62,790 nucleotides of DNA from assembly GCA_026414545.1 (NCBI GenBank), contig JAOAIU010000013.1, positions 1-62,790 of the forward strand, in the 5' to 3' direction. Positions 34,801 through 43,840 of this stretch are shown in pieces (the stretch's first letter is position 1; each line of letters opens with the position of its first letter). The stretch is from Candidatus Saccharicenans sp. (GTDB lineage: Bacteria; Acidobacteriota; Aminicenantia; Aminicenantales; Saccharicenantaceae). The notes under the pieces are model-generated. The model had not been told where the DNA came from and made no database searches. It saw nothing but the letters and a program-made list of their open reading frames with translations. A program made the translations under genes and the position numbers.

Positions 34801-35149
34801 CCGAATTCCTGGGAGCGGCTTCACCGGTTCCCACCCAGACAATGTTGGGATTCTTCTGATAAACGGCGATAGCCCCGATAGAGGCTACGGGCTGGTCATC
34901 AAAAATCGGCTTCCAGGTCAGACCACCATCAACCGATTTCCAGACCCCGCCGGCCGCGGCCCCGACATAAATGATCCTGGGGTCCGAGGCGACCGCTTCG
35001 ATGGCCCCGATCCTTCCGCTCATATTGGCCGGACCTATGTTCCGGGGCTTCAGACCGGAGAGCAATTCTGAAATATTCTGGGCCTGAAGCGGGAACAAGC
35101 CGACCATAAGCAGAATCACTAATAACCAGCTGACAGGTTTTAACCTCAT
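31883..35149 (-). CDS. Secreted BNR/Asp-box propeller protein (sortilin/VPS10-like), large form
   Basis: It has 1088 residues with a signal peptide (to about residue 23). Eleven Asp-box motifs of the form S-x-D-x-G-x-T-W are countable across residues 65-720, for example SVDGGLTWK, TTDGGRTWK, STDGGQNWA and SLNGGQNWT, which indicates one or two beta-propellers of the sortilin/VPS10 or sialidase-like type. After them comes a beta domain (about 770-900, WDLREMEPVSPGEM) and a helical C-terminal region rich in Gln/Lys. No hydrolase active site is evident, so 'glycosyl hydrolase' would be unsafe. AAGGAGG precedes the start. It is a paralogue of the gene at 39752-42130. Confidence 0.85.
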   Translation of the reverse strand: MRLKPVSWLLVILLMVGLFPLQAQNISELLSGLKPRNIGPANMSGRIGAIEAVASDPRIIYVGAAAGGVWKSVDGGLTWKPIFDDQPVASIGAIAVYQKNPNIVWVGTGEAAPRNSVSVGRGVYRSLDGGQTWQLMGLEKTEKIADIIIHPDNPDVVLVGALGATWGDSQERGVYRTTDGGRTWKKVLYVNEKTGVSDMAVDPADPNHILVAMWEHRRYPWFFVSGGPGSGIYASRDGGETWTKLTEKNGLPSGELGRCGLAFAPSRPNIVYALVEASKNGFYRSTDGGQNWALVNNEADIHNRPFYYSRVLVNPVNENIVYLLQTQLRVSEDGGKTFRALTAFNQAHSDFHAMWLSPDGETLYVGNDGGVVISHNRGQTWRFVENLPLAQFYHINYDLQVPYNVYGGLQDNGTWVGPAYVLNERNVAFYHWKTVGGGDGFDAAPDPEKPGCGYGMSQGGSLYYFDISTGTTRNIVPTESEVKHRYNWNAGLAVDPFNPSTIYLGSQFVHRSRDRGRSWEIISPDLTTNDPEKQKQSDSGGLTLDVSNAENYCTILSIAPSPLKEGLLWVGTDDGNVQLTRDGGKSWELVSKVLTTGKKPLVPAGAAVPHIKPSRFEEGTAYVVFDDHRRSNFTPYVFVTRDYGKTWKSLATPEIDGYCMAIEEDPVNRNLLFLGTEFGLFVSLNGGQNWTKWTGSFPTCPVYDIAVHPREHDLIVATHGRAVYVFDDISPLRELSAEVVKKKLHLFKVNEAIQFQVGRMSSYMSPGDGEYLAQNKQTGAAITYFILPSEKKAGEIESPSPEMTQTQERMAQFAQRSGLDMMAMRQRMMGRGRVQITISDAQGRVVRQLNGPEEKGINRVYWDLREMEPVSPGEMISAEASGRAAAGFFGGRGGLTVLPGTYTVKVKYEDQEVSQSFEVKPDPRVQVDPAVLKANYEKAREAQKLSAGIQALNQRLQQTQRGLQTIREFARGQRNPKMAEVMKKLEAVEKKLKDLTETLNPTPPRQGMADRSSGLLSQVNSAVSGITSAGYEPISQPAQVRYDKVRTLLGEFSKRVNEFYEKDLAELSKALQEAGFTLLPSYPPVRID

Positions 35150-35558
35150 CTGACCTCCTTCTTGAATATAAATAAATCCTTACTTTTTGACGATTCAGAC
35201 CGGCCAATCTTCCACCCGTTCAGGTCTTCTGCGACCGAAAAATCCGGACTGGATTACCATCCCGACCTGGATACCACAAAAACCAGACTTTTTTAAAGCG
35301 GTCAGTTCCACTTCTGGTGCCAGGAGTTCTCCCCCTGGTCCGGGCCGGTGGCTGGCACTTTTCGCTCCCGGTCAGCATCCAGTTTCTTGAGGCTCGTCCT
35401 CGGCTACCCGCATCTTTTCCTGTCGCTAAAGCAGGTAACCCATTTAATTCTGGCCAAACCCAGATACCAGGCTGTTCATGCGGATAGATGCATTAGTTTT
35501 GCCTGCGACCTCAATCATAAAGTATAATCAGGAAGGTCGATAATGAAAGAGAGGGAAA
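35150..35558. other. 409-base divergent intergenic region
   Basis: Between the divergent propeller and flavodoxin genes. It holds the flavodoxin promoter (35499-35528) and the propeller's ribosome site. I see no gene, repeat or clear second promoter in it. Confidence 0.5.
35499..35528 (+). promoter_or_regulatory. Promoter for the flavodoxin-like gene
   Basis: TTGCCT (35499-35504), 18 bases, perfect TATAAT (35523-35528), about 30 bases before the ATG. Confidence 0.6.
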
Positions 35559-36035
35559 ATGTCCAGATACCTTATTGCCTACGCCACCAAGTATGGGACC
35601 ACGGCCAGGGCCGTGGACCTCATCAGGAACAACCTGGCTGGAGCCATCACCTGCAACTTAAAAAAGGAGCACTGCCCGGACCTGGAGAATTTCGACTGGG
35701 TAATCATTGGCGGTTCCATCTACGCCGGCCGGGTGCAGAAAGAGGTCAAGAAATTCTGCCAGAAGAATCGGAACCTGCTGCTCCAGAAGAAGGTCGGGCT
35801 ATTCATCTGCTGCATGTATGACGGCCAGAAAGCCGAAGAGCAATTCAATGAAGCCTTCCCGCAAGAACTCCGGCAGGCGGCCCGGGCCAAAGCCATCTTT
35901 GGCGGAGAGCTATCTTTCGAAAAGATGAATTTCCTGGAGAAATTCATTATCAAGAAATTCATCGGGGTCAAGGAATCGTTTTCTCGCTTTAGGCCAGATG
36001 AAATTTCTGAATTCTCAAGAAAGCTTTCCGATTGA
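35559..36035 (+). CDS. Flavodoxin-domain protein (HemG-like)
   Basis: It has 158 residues. The FMN-phosphate loop is YATKYGTTARA (residues 8-18), followed by the flavodoxin strands WVIIGGSIYAGRVQKEVKKF and GLFICCMYDG. The layout, and a C-terminal FLEKFIIKKF helix, recall the menaquinone-dependent protoporphyrinogen oxidase HemG, but no haem genes are nearby, so a general flavodoxin role is equally possible. The start at 35559 has GAGAGGGAAA before it; an upstream ATG at 35543 is in another frame. Confidence 0.82.
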   Translation: MSRYLIAYATKYGTTARAVDLIRNNLAGAITCNLKKEHCPDLENFDWVIIGGSIYAGRVQKEVKKFCQKNRNLLLQKKVGLFICCMYDGQKAEEQFNEAFPQELRQAARAKAIFGGELSFEKMNFLEKFIIKKFIGVKESFSRFRPDEISEFSRKLSD

Positions 36036-36242
36036 AAAATGACTGCTGACCGTGAACCGTCAGGTCGGGCTAAGCCGGAACCAGGACAGATGAATAAGAC
36101 TCGACCGAAGAACGGTTTTGGGTTATTTTCATATTCATCTCCTTCTGGACTGATGACCCGCTGGCCGTTTCTTACCGGCCGGACAGTCCTGAGGGCCGGG
36201 CCGGATGATAATTATGGAAGTAGATTTGAGGAGATAAAAAGA

Positions 36243-39200
36243 GTGTTGACTACCAAGCAACGTCCAGCAGATGAAAAAGGTTGTGGCCAACCCCCGGAAA
36301 AAGCCGGGAAAGGCCAGATATTGTTCTCAACAATCCTGACATCCGTTATTTTATCACTCAGCCTGCTGTTATCGGGCAGTCTGACGGCAGCCTCACCTTC
36401 CAGGACGTCCCAGGAAACATCCCTCCCTCGAATAAGTGGTGTTCCCTACGGGGTGGCCTCCTGGGACCCGGACTCCGGGCTGGGCAACCACCGGGCCGTG
36501 GTCAGGGTGAAACAGCGAGCTGATGCGGTTTATGTCCGCCTGCCCTGGCGCCGGCCAGACCCCGAGCCCGAGAAAAAAAGAGTACTGGTGATTATTGCCG
36601 CCAGCGGCCAGGAAATAAAAAATGTTTACCCCGTGGCCGTTAATAATGAATACGGGGACTTTATCTTCCAGGCTCCGGAGGCTCCAGCCGATTATTATTT
36701 TTACTACATGCCTTACAGAATGGAAGGTCGAAATTATCCCAGAGTAACTTACCTGCCGGCCGAATACGAGGCCGAAAGTGGCTGGCTGCTCCGCAACGGG
36801 CTCAGGCGAGACCTTCTGGCCGGCTTTGAACCCGGCGACTTTCCCCGGGCCGAACTTCTGGCCTTTGAGTGCGTGGACGAATTCAGCAGCTTTTATCCCA
36901 TGGAAATAATCGCCACCTCAGCTGAAGTCAAGCTGCTGGCTGAAAAACAGGCCGACCTACCCTTCCTGGTCTTTCCAGAAGATCGGCTTTACCCGGCCAG
37001 GATGACCAATTTCCTGCCAGCCCGCTGGGCAGAAGGCGGACCCCGTGATCAGTACGAAGGGCAGGCCGAACGGGGAGAATATTTTGTTTTCCAGCTCGGA
37101 TTGTTTGCCCACCGGGAGAACCTGGAAAAGCTGCGAGTCAGTTTTTCCGACCTGAAAAAATCAGACTCATCCGTGACCATATCCTCAGACCTGGCCACCT
37201 GCTTTAACACCGGGGGCACCGGCTGGGACGGCCAGCCCTTTGAAAAAGAATTGAACCTGGAAAAGGGCCAGGTCCAGTCCCTGTGGTGCGGCTGGCAGAT
37301 TCCGGAAGATGCGGCGCCAGGTGAATACTCAGGGCAGGTTGAGATCCGGGCCGCTAACCTGCCTCCACGGGTCATAAAACTAAAAATCAAGGTCTCCGAC
37401 CGGATCATTCCCGAGTCGGGCGACTCGGAGCCCTGGCGGCTCGCCCGCCTGCGCTGGCTGAATTCCAGCCTGGCCGCCGACGACGAGCTGACCTCCCCCT
37501 TCATTCCAATTGTGGTCAAGGGTCGGACCATCAGCTGCCTCGGCCGGAAAATCAAGCTGTCCAAGTACGGATTGCCCGAGGACCTGCAGAGCTTTTTTAC
37601 TCCCGAGATGACGGCCCTGGGCTCCAGCCCTTTCTCCCTGCTGGACAGCCCGTTTGAATTGTCGGTGAGGAACTATGCCGGCCTTTACCAGGAAATAAAA
37701 AACAGGTCCTTTGCCTTTACCAAGATTAGCCCCGGGAGCGTTGGCTGGCGTTCTGAAAATGAAATCTCATCTTTAGGGCTGCTGGTGGAAGTCCAGGGCA
37801 AAATGGAGTTTGACGGCTTTGTTGAATTCAGGGTCAAGATTATCGCTGGTGAAGAAACTGAGGTTGACGACATCCGGCTGACCTTCGCCCTCAGGGAAGA
37901 AGCCGCCCGGTACATGATGGGGCTCGGGTTCAAGGGCGGCTTGAGGCCGAAGGCATTTTCCTGGAGCTGGGACCGGGAGAAAAACCAGGATGCCCTGTGG
38001 CTGGGCACAGTTAACGCCGGGCTGCAGGTTCAGCTTCGGGCTGAAAATTATTCCCGCCCGCTTAACACCAACTTTTACACCCTGAAACCACTCAACCTGC
38101 CGCCCTCCTGGTGGAACGGAGGCCAGGGCTGGGTCTCGGTCAAAGAAGAACTAAAAAAGAACCGAAAACAGAAGCGGGTTGTTTTCACAGCGGCCGGAGG
38201 ACCGAGAAAGATCGGGAAGGGACAGGAGCTGCATTTCGACTTCAACCTGCTGCTCACCCCTTTTAAGACCATCAACCCGGGAAAACATTTTTCTGAGAGG
38301 TATTTCCATGCCTTTAAGCCGGTTGAAGAAATCGCCGCCGCCGGGGCTAACGTGATCAACATTCACCACGCCAACGAAATCAACCCCTACATAAATTATC
38401 CTTTCTTAAGGCCGGATAAGATGAAGGCCTACATTGAGGAGGCTCACAGGCGCGGTCTCAAGGTCAAGATATATTACACCATCCGGGAACTGAGCAACCG
38501 GGCGGCCGAGCTGTTTGTGCTCAAAAGCCTGGGCAACGAAATCTTTACCGACGGACCCGGCGGAGGCTATTCCTGGCTGCGGGAGCATCTGCGCTCCAAC
38601 TATATTGCCGGCTGGTTTGTCCCCGAGCTGAAGGACGCCGCGGTCATCAACAGCGGGATGTCGCGCTGGCATAATTATTATATAGAAGGGCTGGCCTGGC
38701 TCTGCCGCCACCTGGCCATAGATGGGTTGTACCTCGATGACCTGGCTTTTGACCGGGTGACCATGAAAAGAGTCAGGAAGGTTCTGGAAAAGTACCGGCC
38801 TGGCTCGCTCATCGACCTGCACTCGGCCAACCAGTACAACCCGCGAGATGGTTTCGCCTCCAGCGCCAACCTTTACCTGGAGCATTTCCCGTACCTCGAT
38901 AGACTGTGGTTCGGAGAATATTTCGATTACAACAGCCCGCCGGATTACTGGCTGGTAGAGATGTCAGGAATTCCTTTTGGCCTGATGGGCGAAATGCTGG
39001 AAAAAGGCGGCCATCCCTGGCGGGGCATGGTTTACGGGATGACGGCCAGGCTGCCCTGGGCCGGAGACCCGAGGCCCCTGTGGAAGGTCTGGGATGAATT
39101 CGGCCTGGTGGAAGCTGAAATGTACGGCTACTGGTCGCCGGCCTGCCCGGTTCAAACGGGGAAAGACAATATTCTGGCCACCGCCTACCTGAAAAAAGAT

Positions 39201-39410
39201 AAGGCTCTGGTGGCTGTGGCCAGCTGGTCGGATAAAACCGAAAGCTGCCAGTTAAACATAGACTGGAAAAAACTGGGGTTCGACCCGAGAAAAGCGGTGA
39301 TAGAAGCTCCGGCCATCGAAAATTTTCAGCCTGCCAGGCAGTTCACCCCCGGCCAACCGATTCCGATCGAACCTGGAAGGGGCTGGCTGCTGCTCATAAA
39401 GAAGCAGTAA
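36243..39410 (+). CDS. Secreted glycoside-hydrolase-like protein (GH123/DUF6067-type)
   Basis: The frame is open from 36039, but a signal peptide (ILFSTILTSVILSLSLLLSG) lies well inside it. The likely start is GTG at 36243 with GAGGAG nine bases upstream, giving 1055 residues. The N-terminal two-thirds is a series of beta-sandwich-like domains. Residues about 690-960 form a TIM-barrel-like region with GANVINIHHANEINPYINYPF, RRGLKVKIYYTIRELS, HLAIDGLYLDDLAF and SLIDLHSANQYN, followed by a beta domain. The acidic pair in GLYLDDLAFDR could be catalytic. The family is my best guess from layout; substrate unknown. Confidence 0.7.
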   Translation: MLTTKQRPADEKGCGQPPEKAGKGQILFSTILTSVILSLSLLLSGSLTAASPSRTSQETSLPRISGVPYGVASWDPDSGLGNHRAVVRVKQRADAVYVRLPWRRPDPEPEKKRVLVIIAASGQEIKNVYPVAVNNEYGDFIFQAPEAPADYYFYYMPYRMEGRNYPRVTYLPAEYEAESGWLLRNGLRRDLLAGFEPGDFPRAELLAFECVDEFSSFYPMEIIATSAEVKLLAEKQADLPFLVFPEDRLYPARMTNFLPARWAEGGPRDQYEGQAERGEYFVFQLGLFAHRENLEKLRVSFSDLKKSDSSVTISSDLATCFNTGGTGWDGQPFEKELNLEKGQVQSLWCGWQIPEDAAPGEYSGQVEIRAANLPPRVIKLKIKVSDRIIPESGDSEPWRLARLRWLNSSLAADDELTSPFIPIVVKGRTISCLGRKIKLSKYGLPEDLQSFFTPEMTALGSSPFSLLDSPFELSVRNYAGLYQEIKNRSFAFTKISPGSVGWRSENEISSLGLLVEVQGKMEFDGFVEFRVKIIAGEETEVDDIRLTFALREEAARYMMGLGFKGGLRPKAFSWSWDREKNQDALWLGTVNAGLQVQLRAENYSRPLNTNFYTLKPLNLPPSWWNGGQGWVSVKEELKKNRKQKRVVFTAAGGPRKIGKGQELHFDFNLLLTPFKTINPGKHFSERYFHAFKPVEEIAAAGANVINIHHANEINPYINYPFLRPDKMKAYIEEAHRRGLKVKIYYTIRELSNRAAELFVLKSLGNEIFTDGPGGGYSWLREHLRSNYIAGWFVPELKDAAVINSGMSRWHNYYIEGLAWLCRHLAIDGLYLDDLAFDRVTMKRVRKVLEKYRPGSLIDLHSANQYNPRDGFASSANLYLEHFPYLDRLWFGEYFDYNSPPDYWLVEMSGIPFGLMGEMLEKGGHPWRGMVYGMTARLPWAGDPRPLWKVWDEFGLVEAEMYGYWSPACPVQTGKDNILATAYLKKDKALVAVASWSDKTESCQLNIDWKKLGFDPRKAVIEAPAIENFQPARQFTPGQPIPIEPGRGWLLLIKKQ

Positions 39411-39751
39411 GAGTCATCTCTTTAAGATGCCGCGGTCCGCTTCTGACCGATTGTTATTTAGTTTTAATATTTCAGCCAGCAGGCAGGAGCCGGGGATGGG
39501 GGCCAGCTTTTCGCCACCTCGCCCGGACTATGAATCAATTATTAAGTTCTTTCATCCCTCTTCCTCAATCCAATGCCAACCGGAGCTGAGCTGGTCGACC
39601 TGAAAAAAAAAAAATCAGGCCGCCGTCCCACAGAAATAATCTTCCACTCCGGCCACCGGCTAATTGGTAAAAAAAACTTGACAGTGGCCGCCAAAAAAAT
39701 TTAGCTTAATCCAGATGTTGGTTCTGAAAATCTTTTACCCAAGGAGGGGAC
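39411..39751. other. 341-base intergenic region
   Basis: It holds a run of twelve A flanked by CCTGA/TCAGG (39599-39619) and a lone consensus -35 TTGACA (39678-39683) without a good -10 at 17 bases. No gene is visible. Confidence 0.45.
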
Positions 39752-42130
39752 ATGCTTCATAAAAACTTCAGGTATGTGATGGCTTTTCTACTGGTCATCT
39801 GCCTGGTCGGTTTTCTGGGCGCCCAGAAGACCGGCCCCCAGCCCAAGGCCTTGAAGAAAGTGGAAAACACCGACCCGGCCCTGCGGCTTAAGTGGCACGA
39901 GCAGCACCTGGCCATGAAAGCCTCCACCCCTTACAAGAACCTGCAATGGCGGTACATCGGTGGCGAAATAGAGAGCGAAGGCGGCCGGTGCACTGATGTT
40001 GAGGTTCCCAGGGGAAGTAAAAAGGTCATCTACGTAGCCACGGCCACCGGCGGTCTCTGGAAAACCGAAAACGCCGGCGTCACCTGGCAACCAATCACCG
40101 ATGACTTTCCTACCCTGTCGGTCGGGGATATCGCCATTTCCGAATCCGAGCCAAACATTATTTATGTGGGAACCGGGGAAGCCAACATTTTCCGGGCTTC
40201 CATCGCCGGGACCGGAGTTTACAAATCAATCGATGGCGGCAAGACCTGGCAACATTGTGGACTGACCGACACCAATACCATCGCCAGGATAAGGATACAT
40301 CCCACCAATCCCGACATAGTCTACGTGGCCGCTTCCGGTCACGAGTGGAGCTACAACCCGGAACGCGGGGTGTTCAAGACCACCGACGGCGGGAAAACCT
40401 GGCAGAAGGTACTTTACGTTGACGCAAAAACCGGCTGCATCGACCTGGTCATGGACCCAAAGAACCCGGATGTTCTGATCGCCTCCATGTGGAACCGCAT
40501 CAGGCAGCGCTGGAGCGACCCGGTGCCCGAAGACGGCGATCACCTTTATAAAACAACGGATGGCGGGAAGACCTGGAAACCTCTGACCAACGGGCTCCCC
40601 GATACCAAGTATACCGGTCGCATAGGCCTGGACCTCTGTGCCAGCAAACCCAATGTCGTTTACGCCTACGTTGATAACCACACCCCGACCCGCCAGCCCT
40701 CGCCGGGAGAACGCGATTCTTACGGAAGGCAGCGGACCTATCCGGACATTGTCGGAGCCGAGGTTTACCGTTCCGACGACCAGGGCGAGACCTGGGTCAA
40801 GGTCAACCCCGCCGACCGGCTCTTTGAAAGATTCGGGGGCACCTATGGCTGGGTATTTGGCCAGATCCGGGTAGACCCCAACAATGAAAACACCGTCTAC
40901 ATCATGGGGTTGGGCCTTTACAAATCAACCGACGGTGGAAAGACCTGGAATCAGCTTTACTGGGAAAACCTGCACGGCGACCATCATGGCCTGTGGATTG
41001 ACCCCGAGGACTCAGACCATCTGCTCAACGTCAACGACGGCGGTCTGAATGTTTCCTTCGACGGCGGGAAAACCTGGCAGGATTTCTACCGCAAGATAAC
41101 GGCCATTCAGTTCTACACCGTGGCTTTTGACATGAAGAAACCCTTCACCGTCTACGGCGCGGTCCAGGATTCCGGCACCCACCGCGGCCTGGGTGTGGCC
41201 CCTCTGAGCGCCGCTCCCCAGACCGGACAGAGACGCTTCCGTCAGCCCCGGGTACGCTGGGAGCCGGCTCCCGGCGGTGAAGGCACTACCATTGCCGTCG
41301 ACCCGACTGACCCCAACATTATCTACTCATCATCGTACTACGGACGTGTGATGAGGTCTGAATATAAAGACGGAACCTGGAGCAGCAAGGAAATCTACCC
41401 CAGGCCGGCCGAGGGCGAACCGGAATACCGCGGACAGTGGCTGGCCCCGACCATCATTTCGCCCCACAATCCCCACATCATCTATCATGGTTTTCAGTAC
41501 GTGTTCCGCTCTCTCAACCGCGGGGAAACCTGGGAGAAAATCAGCCCGGACCTGACTGCCTATGACCCCAAGAAGCAGGGAAAACTGCCCTATGCCATTC
41601 CCTTTGCCACACTGACCGCCATCGCTGAGTCTCCCCTTAAATTTGGAGTCATTTACGCTGGAACCGACGACGGCCGGGTCCATGTCACCAGAGACGGTGG
41701 AGCCACCTGGACTGAAATCACCGCCGGTCTTCCCTACAATAAACATGTCTGGTGCATCGAAGCTTCGCAGTTTGACCTCGGTACCGTTTACATCGCTCTC
41801 ATCGGGCGCCATGACGACGATTTCGCACCCTACGTTTTTAAGTCGACCAACTTTGGTAAAACCTGGGTCAATATCAGTGCCAACCTGCCCGGCGGACCGA
41901 CCAACGTCATCCGCGAGGACCCGAAGAAAAAAGGAGTGCTGTATGTGGGTACTGACTACGGGGTTTATGTCAGCACCGATGACGGCCAGAGCTGGAACTG
42001 CCTGGGCAGCGGCCTGCCCAATGCCCCCGTCTGGGACCTCAAGATCCATCCACGCGACAACATGCTGGTCATTGCCACCAACGGCCGCGGCATGTGGGTG
42101 ATTGACGACCTTTCTTCGCTTCAGAAATAG
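39752..42130 (+). CDS. Secreted BNR/Asp-box propeller protein (sortilin/VPS10-like), short form
   Basis: It has 792 residues with a signal peptide (to about residue 24). Like its paralogue at 31883-35149 it carries eleven Asp-box motifs, among them SIDGGKTWQ, TTDGGKTWQ (twice in variant form), STDGGKTWN, TRDGGATWT and STDDGQSWN, and the shared VYGAVQDSGT segment. It lacks the helical C-terminal tail. A strong ribosome site AAGGAGGGG precedes the ATG, and a perfect terminator follows, so it is a monocistronic, probably well-expressed gene. It is probably a binding or scaffold protein rather than an enzyme. Confidence 0.86.
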   Translation: MLHKNFRYVMAFLLVICLVGFLGAQKTGPQPKALKKVENTDPALRLKWHEQHLAMKASTPYKNLQWRYIGGEIESEGGRCTDVEVPRGSKKVIYVATATGGLWKTENAGVTWQPITDDFPTLSVGDIAISESEPNIIYVGTGEANIFRASIAGTGVYKSIDGGKTWQHCGLTDTNTIARIRIHPTNPDIVYVAASGHEWSYNPERGVFKTTDGGKTWQKVLYVDAKTGCIDLVMDPKNPDVLIASMWNRIRQRWSDPVPEDGDHLYKTTDGGKTWKPLTNGLPDTKYTGRIGLDLCASKPNVVYAYVDNHTPTRQPSPGERDSYGRQRTYPDIVGAEVYRSDDQGETWVKVNPADRLFERFGGTYGWVFGQIRVDPNNENTVYIMGLGLYKSTDGGKTWNQLYWENLHGDHHGLWIDPEDSDHLLNVNDGGLNVSFDGGKTWQDFYRKITAIQFYTVAFDMKKPFTVYGAVQDSGTHRGLGVAPLSAAPQTGQRRFRQPRVRWEPAPGGEGTTIAVDPTDPNIIYSSSYYGRVMRSEYKDGTWSSKEIYPRPAEGEPEYRGQWLAPTIISPHNPHIIYHGFQYVFRSLNRGETWEKISPDLTAYDPKKQGKLPYAIPFATLTAIAESPLKFGVIYAGTDDGRVHVTRDGGATWTEITAGLPYNKHVWCIEASQFDLGTVYIALIGRHDDDFAPYVFKSTNFGKTWVNISANLPGGPTNVIREDPKKKGVLYVGTDYGVYVSTDDGQSWNCLGSGLPNAPVWDLKIHPRDNMLVIATNGRGMWVIDDLSSLQK

Positions 42131-42153
42131 AGCGAAGAGTAAAGGCTGTTCAG

Positions 42154-42191
42154 GGCAGCCGCTCCGGTAGCCGGAGCGGCTGCCTTTTTTT
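42154..42191 (+). terminator. Strong rho-independent terminator
   Basis: A perfect 14-bp stem (42154-42167 with 42171-42184), three-base loop TAG, then seven T (42185-42191). Confidence 0.95.
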
Positions 42192-42302
42192 AATAAAAAA
42201 AAAGAGGCCTTCCGGCCTGACCTGGACTTTCGGGGCGAAAATCATCTGGCTTATATCGGCCAGGAGTATTATCATTATAAAACATAGTGACGGAGGCAGA
42301 AG

Positions 42303-43814
42303 ATGACCCGGAACAGACTGAAATCCCTTGAATTCAGCAGGGCTATCCCTGTGGCCATTTTATTTCTCCTGTTTTTTTCCTCTTCTTATTTAATTTCCCA
42401 GGAGTCTATCCGTTTCGAAGACCACTTCCTGGATAAAGCCATGCGGCTTAACCTCTATCTTGTGGGCGAGGCCAAAGAAGAAAAGCTCATCATCCAGAGT
42501 ATTTACCAGGAAGAACTGTGGCCGGAAAGCAAGACCAACCTGACCAATCCCTTCAATTACGGTCATTATTTCGTAAAAGTTTATGAGGTGGCCAGCAACA
42601 GGCTGCTCTACGCCAAGGGATTTGACTGCCAGTTTGGTGAATACAAAACCACCACCCCTGCCATCAACGGGGTTCAGAAGGTCTTCCAGCGGGCGGTGCG
42701 GATACCCTGGCCGAAGCACCGGGTGAACGTCGTTTTTGAGGTGCGCGACAGGAAAAATCTGCTCCACCCTTTGACTGTTGAAACCATAGACCCGGAAGAT
42801 TATCACCATATCAGGGAAAGCGCAAAATCCGGGGATTACATTTTTGAGATAAAAAAGAGCGGGCCGCCGGCCGAACGAGTGGACCTGGTCTTCCTGGCCG
42901 AAGGCTACCGGGCGGAAGAAAAAGAAAAATTTGTCGGGGACGTCAAGAAGTTTTCCGGATACCTGTTTGAGGTTGAGCCCTACCGAAGTAACCAGGAAAA
43001 ATTCAACATCTACGGCGTTTTCCGGGCCTCAGCCGAAAACGGCCCGGATGAGCCGAGGCAGAAAGTCTACAGGAACACGGTGCTCAAGGCCTCGTTCAAC
43101 GCACTGGACCTGGACCGCTACCTGCTGACAGAAGAGGGATTCTTGATGAGGGAGATGGCCGCCGAGGTTCCCTATGATGCCATCATCATCCTGGTCAACA
43201 GCCAGAGATACGGCGGGGGCGGCATTTACAATGACTATTGCATCACCACGGTGGATAATCAGGCCAGCAAGGCTGTATTTCTGCATGAGTTCGGCCATTC
43301 CTTCGCCGGGCTGGCCGACGAATACTATACCTCTGACGTCTCCTATAACGAGTTTTACCCCCAGGGCACAGAACCTCTGGAACCGAACATCACCGCCCTG
43401 CTCGACCCGGAAAACCTGAAGTGGAAAGAGCTGCTATCGCCCGGAATCAGCCTGCCCACCGAGTACGGCAAGGAAGAAATAGAGAGATTGCAGGCCGAGA
43501 GGCGGGCCAATTTCCAGGAAATGAACAGGGCCCTGGAAGAAGTCAGGAAAAAGAACCTTAAGGAACCCGAAATCAAAAAGGTCCAGACCAGATTCCAGGA
43601 AAAGGACAAAGCCATTCAGGCCAGAATCAGGGCAGTGCGGGAAAAGTACAGGGACCTGGAGGATAAGGTCGGGGCCTTCGAGGGAGCCGGCTACTCAGCC
43701 AGGGGACTTTACCGACCCATGATTTTCTGCATTATGATCTCCAGCCCGAAGATGGAATTCTGCCGGGTCTGTCAGCGGGCCATCCAGCAGATGATTGATT
43801 ATTACTCTCGATAA
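42303..43814 (+). CDS. Secreted metallopeptidase, M64 (IgA peptidase-like) family
   Basis: It has 503 residues with a signal peptide or N-terminal anchor (about 15-33). The mature part has an N-terminal beta domain (40-180) and the M64 catalytic domain with VDLVFLAEGYRAEEKEKF and the zinc motif HEFGHSFAGLADEY at about 328-341. An unusual helical insertion (about 395-455, heavy in Glu, Arg and Lys) separates LPTEYGKEE from the terminal GAFEGAGYSARGLYRPMIFCIM and CRVCQRAI segments. It probably degrades extracellular proteins; natural substrates are unknown. Confidence 0.86.
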   Translation: MTRNRLKSLEFSRAIPVAILFLLFFSSSYLISQESIRFEDHFLDKAMRLNLYLVGEAKEEKLIIQSIYQEELWPESKTNLTNPFNYGHYFVKVYEVASNRLLYAKGFDCQFGEYKTTTPAINGVQKVFQRAVRIPWPKHRVNVVFEVRDRKNLLHPLTVETIDPEDYHHIRESAKSGDYIFEIKKSGPPAERVDLVFLAEGYRAEEKEKFVGDVKKFSGYLFEVEPYRSNQEKFNIYGVFRASAENGPDEPRQKVYRNTVLKASFNALDLDRYLLTEEGFLMREMAAEVPYDAIIILVNSQRYGGGGIYNDYCITTVDNQASKAVFLHEFGHSFAGLADEYYTSDVSYNEFYPQGTEPLEPNITALLDPENLKWKELLSPGISLPTEYGKEEIERLQAERRANFQEMNRALEEVRKKNLKEPEIKKVQTRFQEKDKAIQARIRAVREKYRDLEDKVGAFEGAGYSARGLYRPMIFCIMISSPKMEFCRVCQRAIQQMIDYYSR

Positions 43815-43840
43815 TCATTAAGGAGGAATGGGAAAAGACA

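Noticed and set aside
34244-35071. 275-residue plus-strand frame
   Set aside because: Antisense to the large propeller gene; repetitive Gly/Pro composition typical of frame shadows of Asp-box repeats.
41330-42049. 239-residue minus-strand frame
   Set aside because: Antisense to the second propeller gene, with the same repeat-shadow character.
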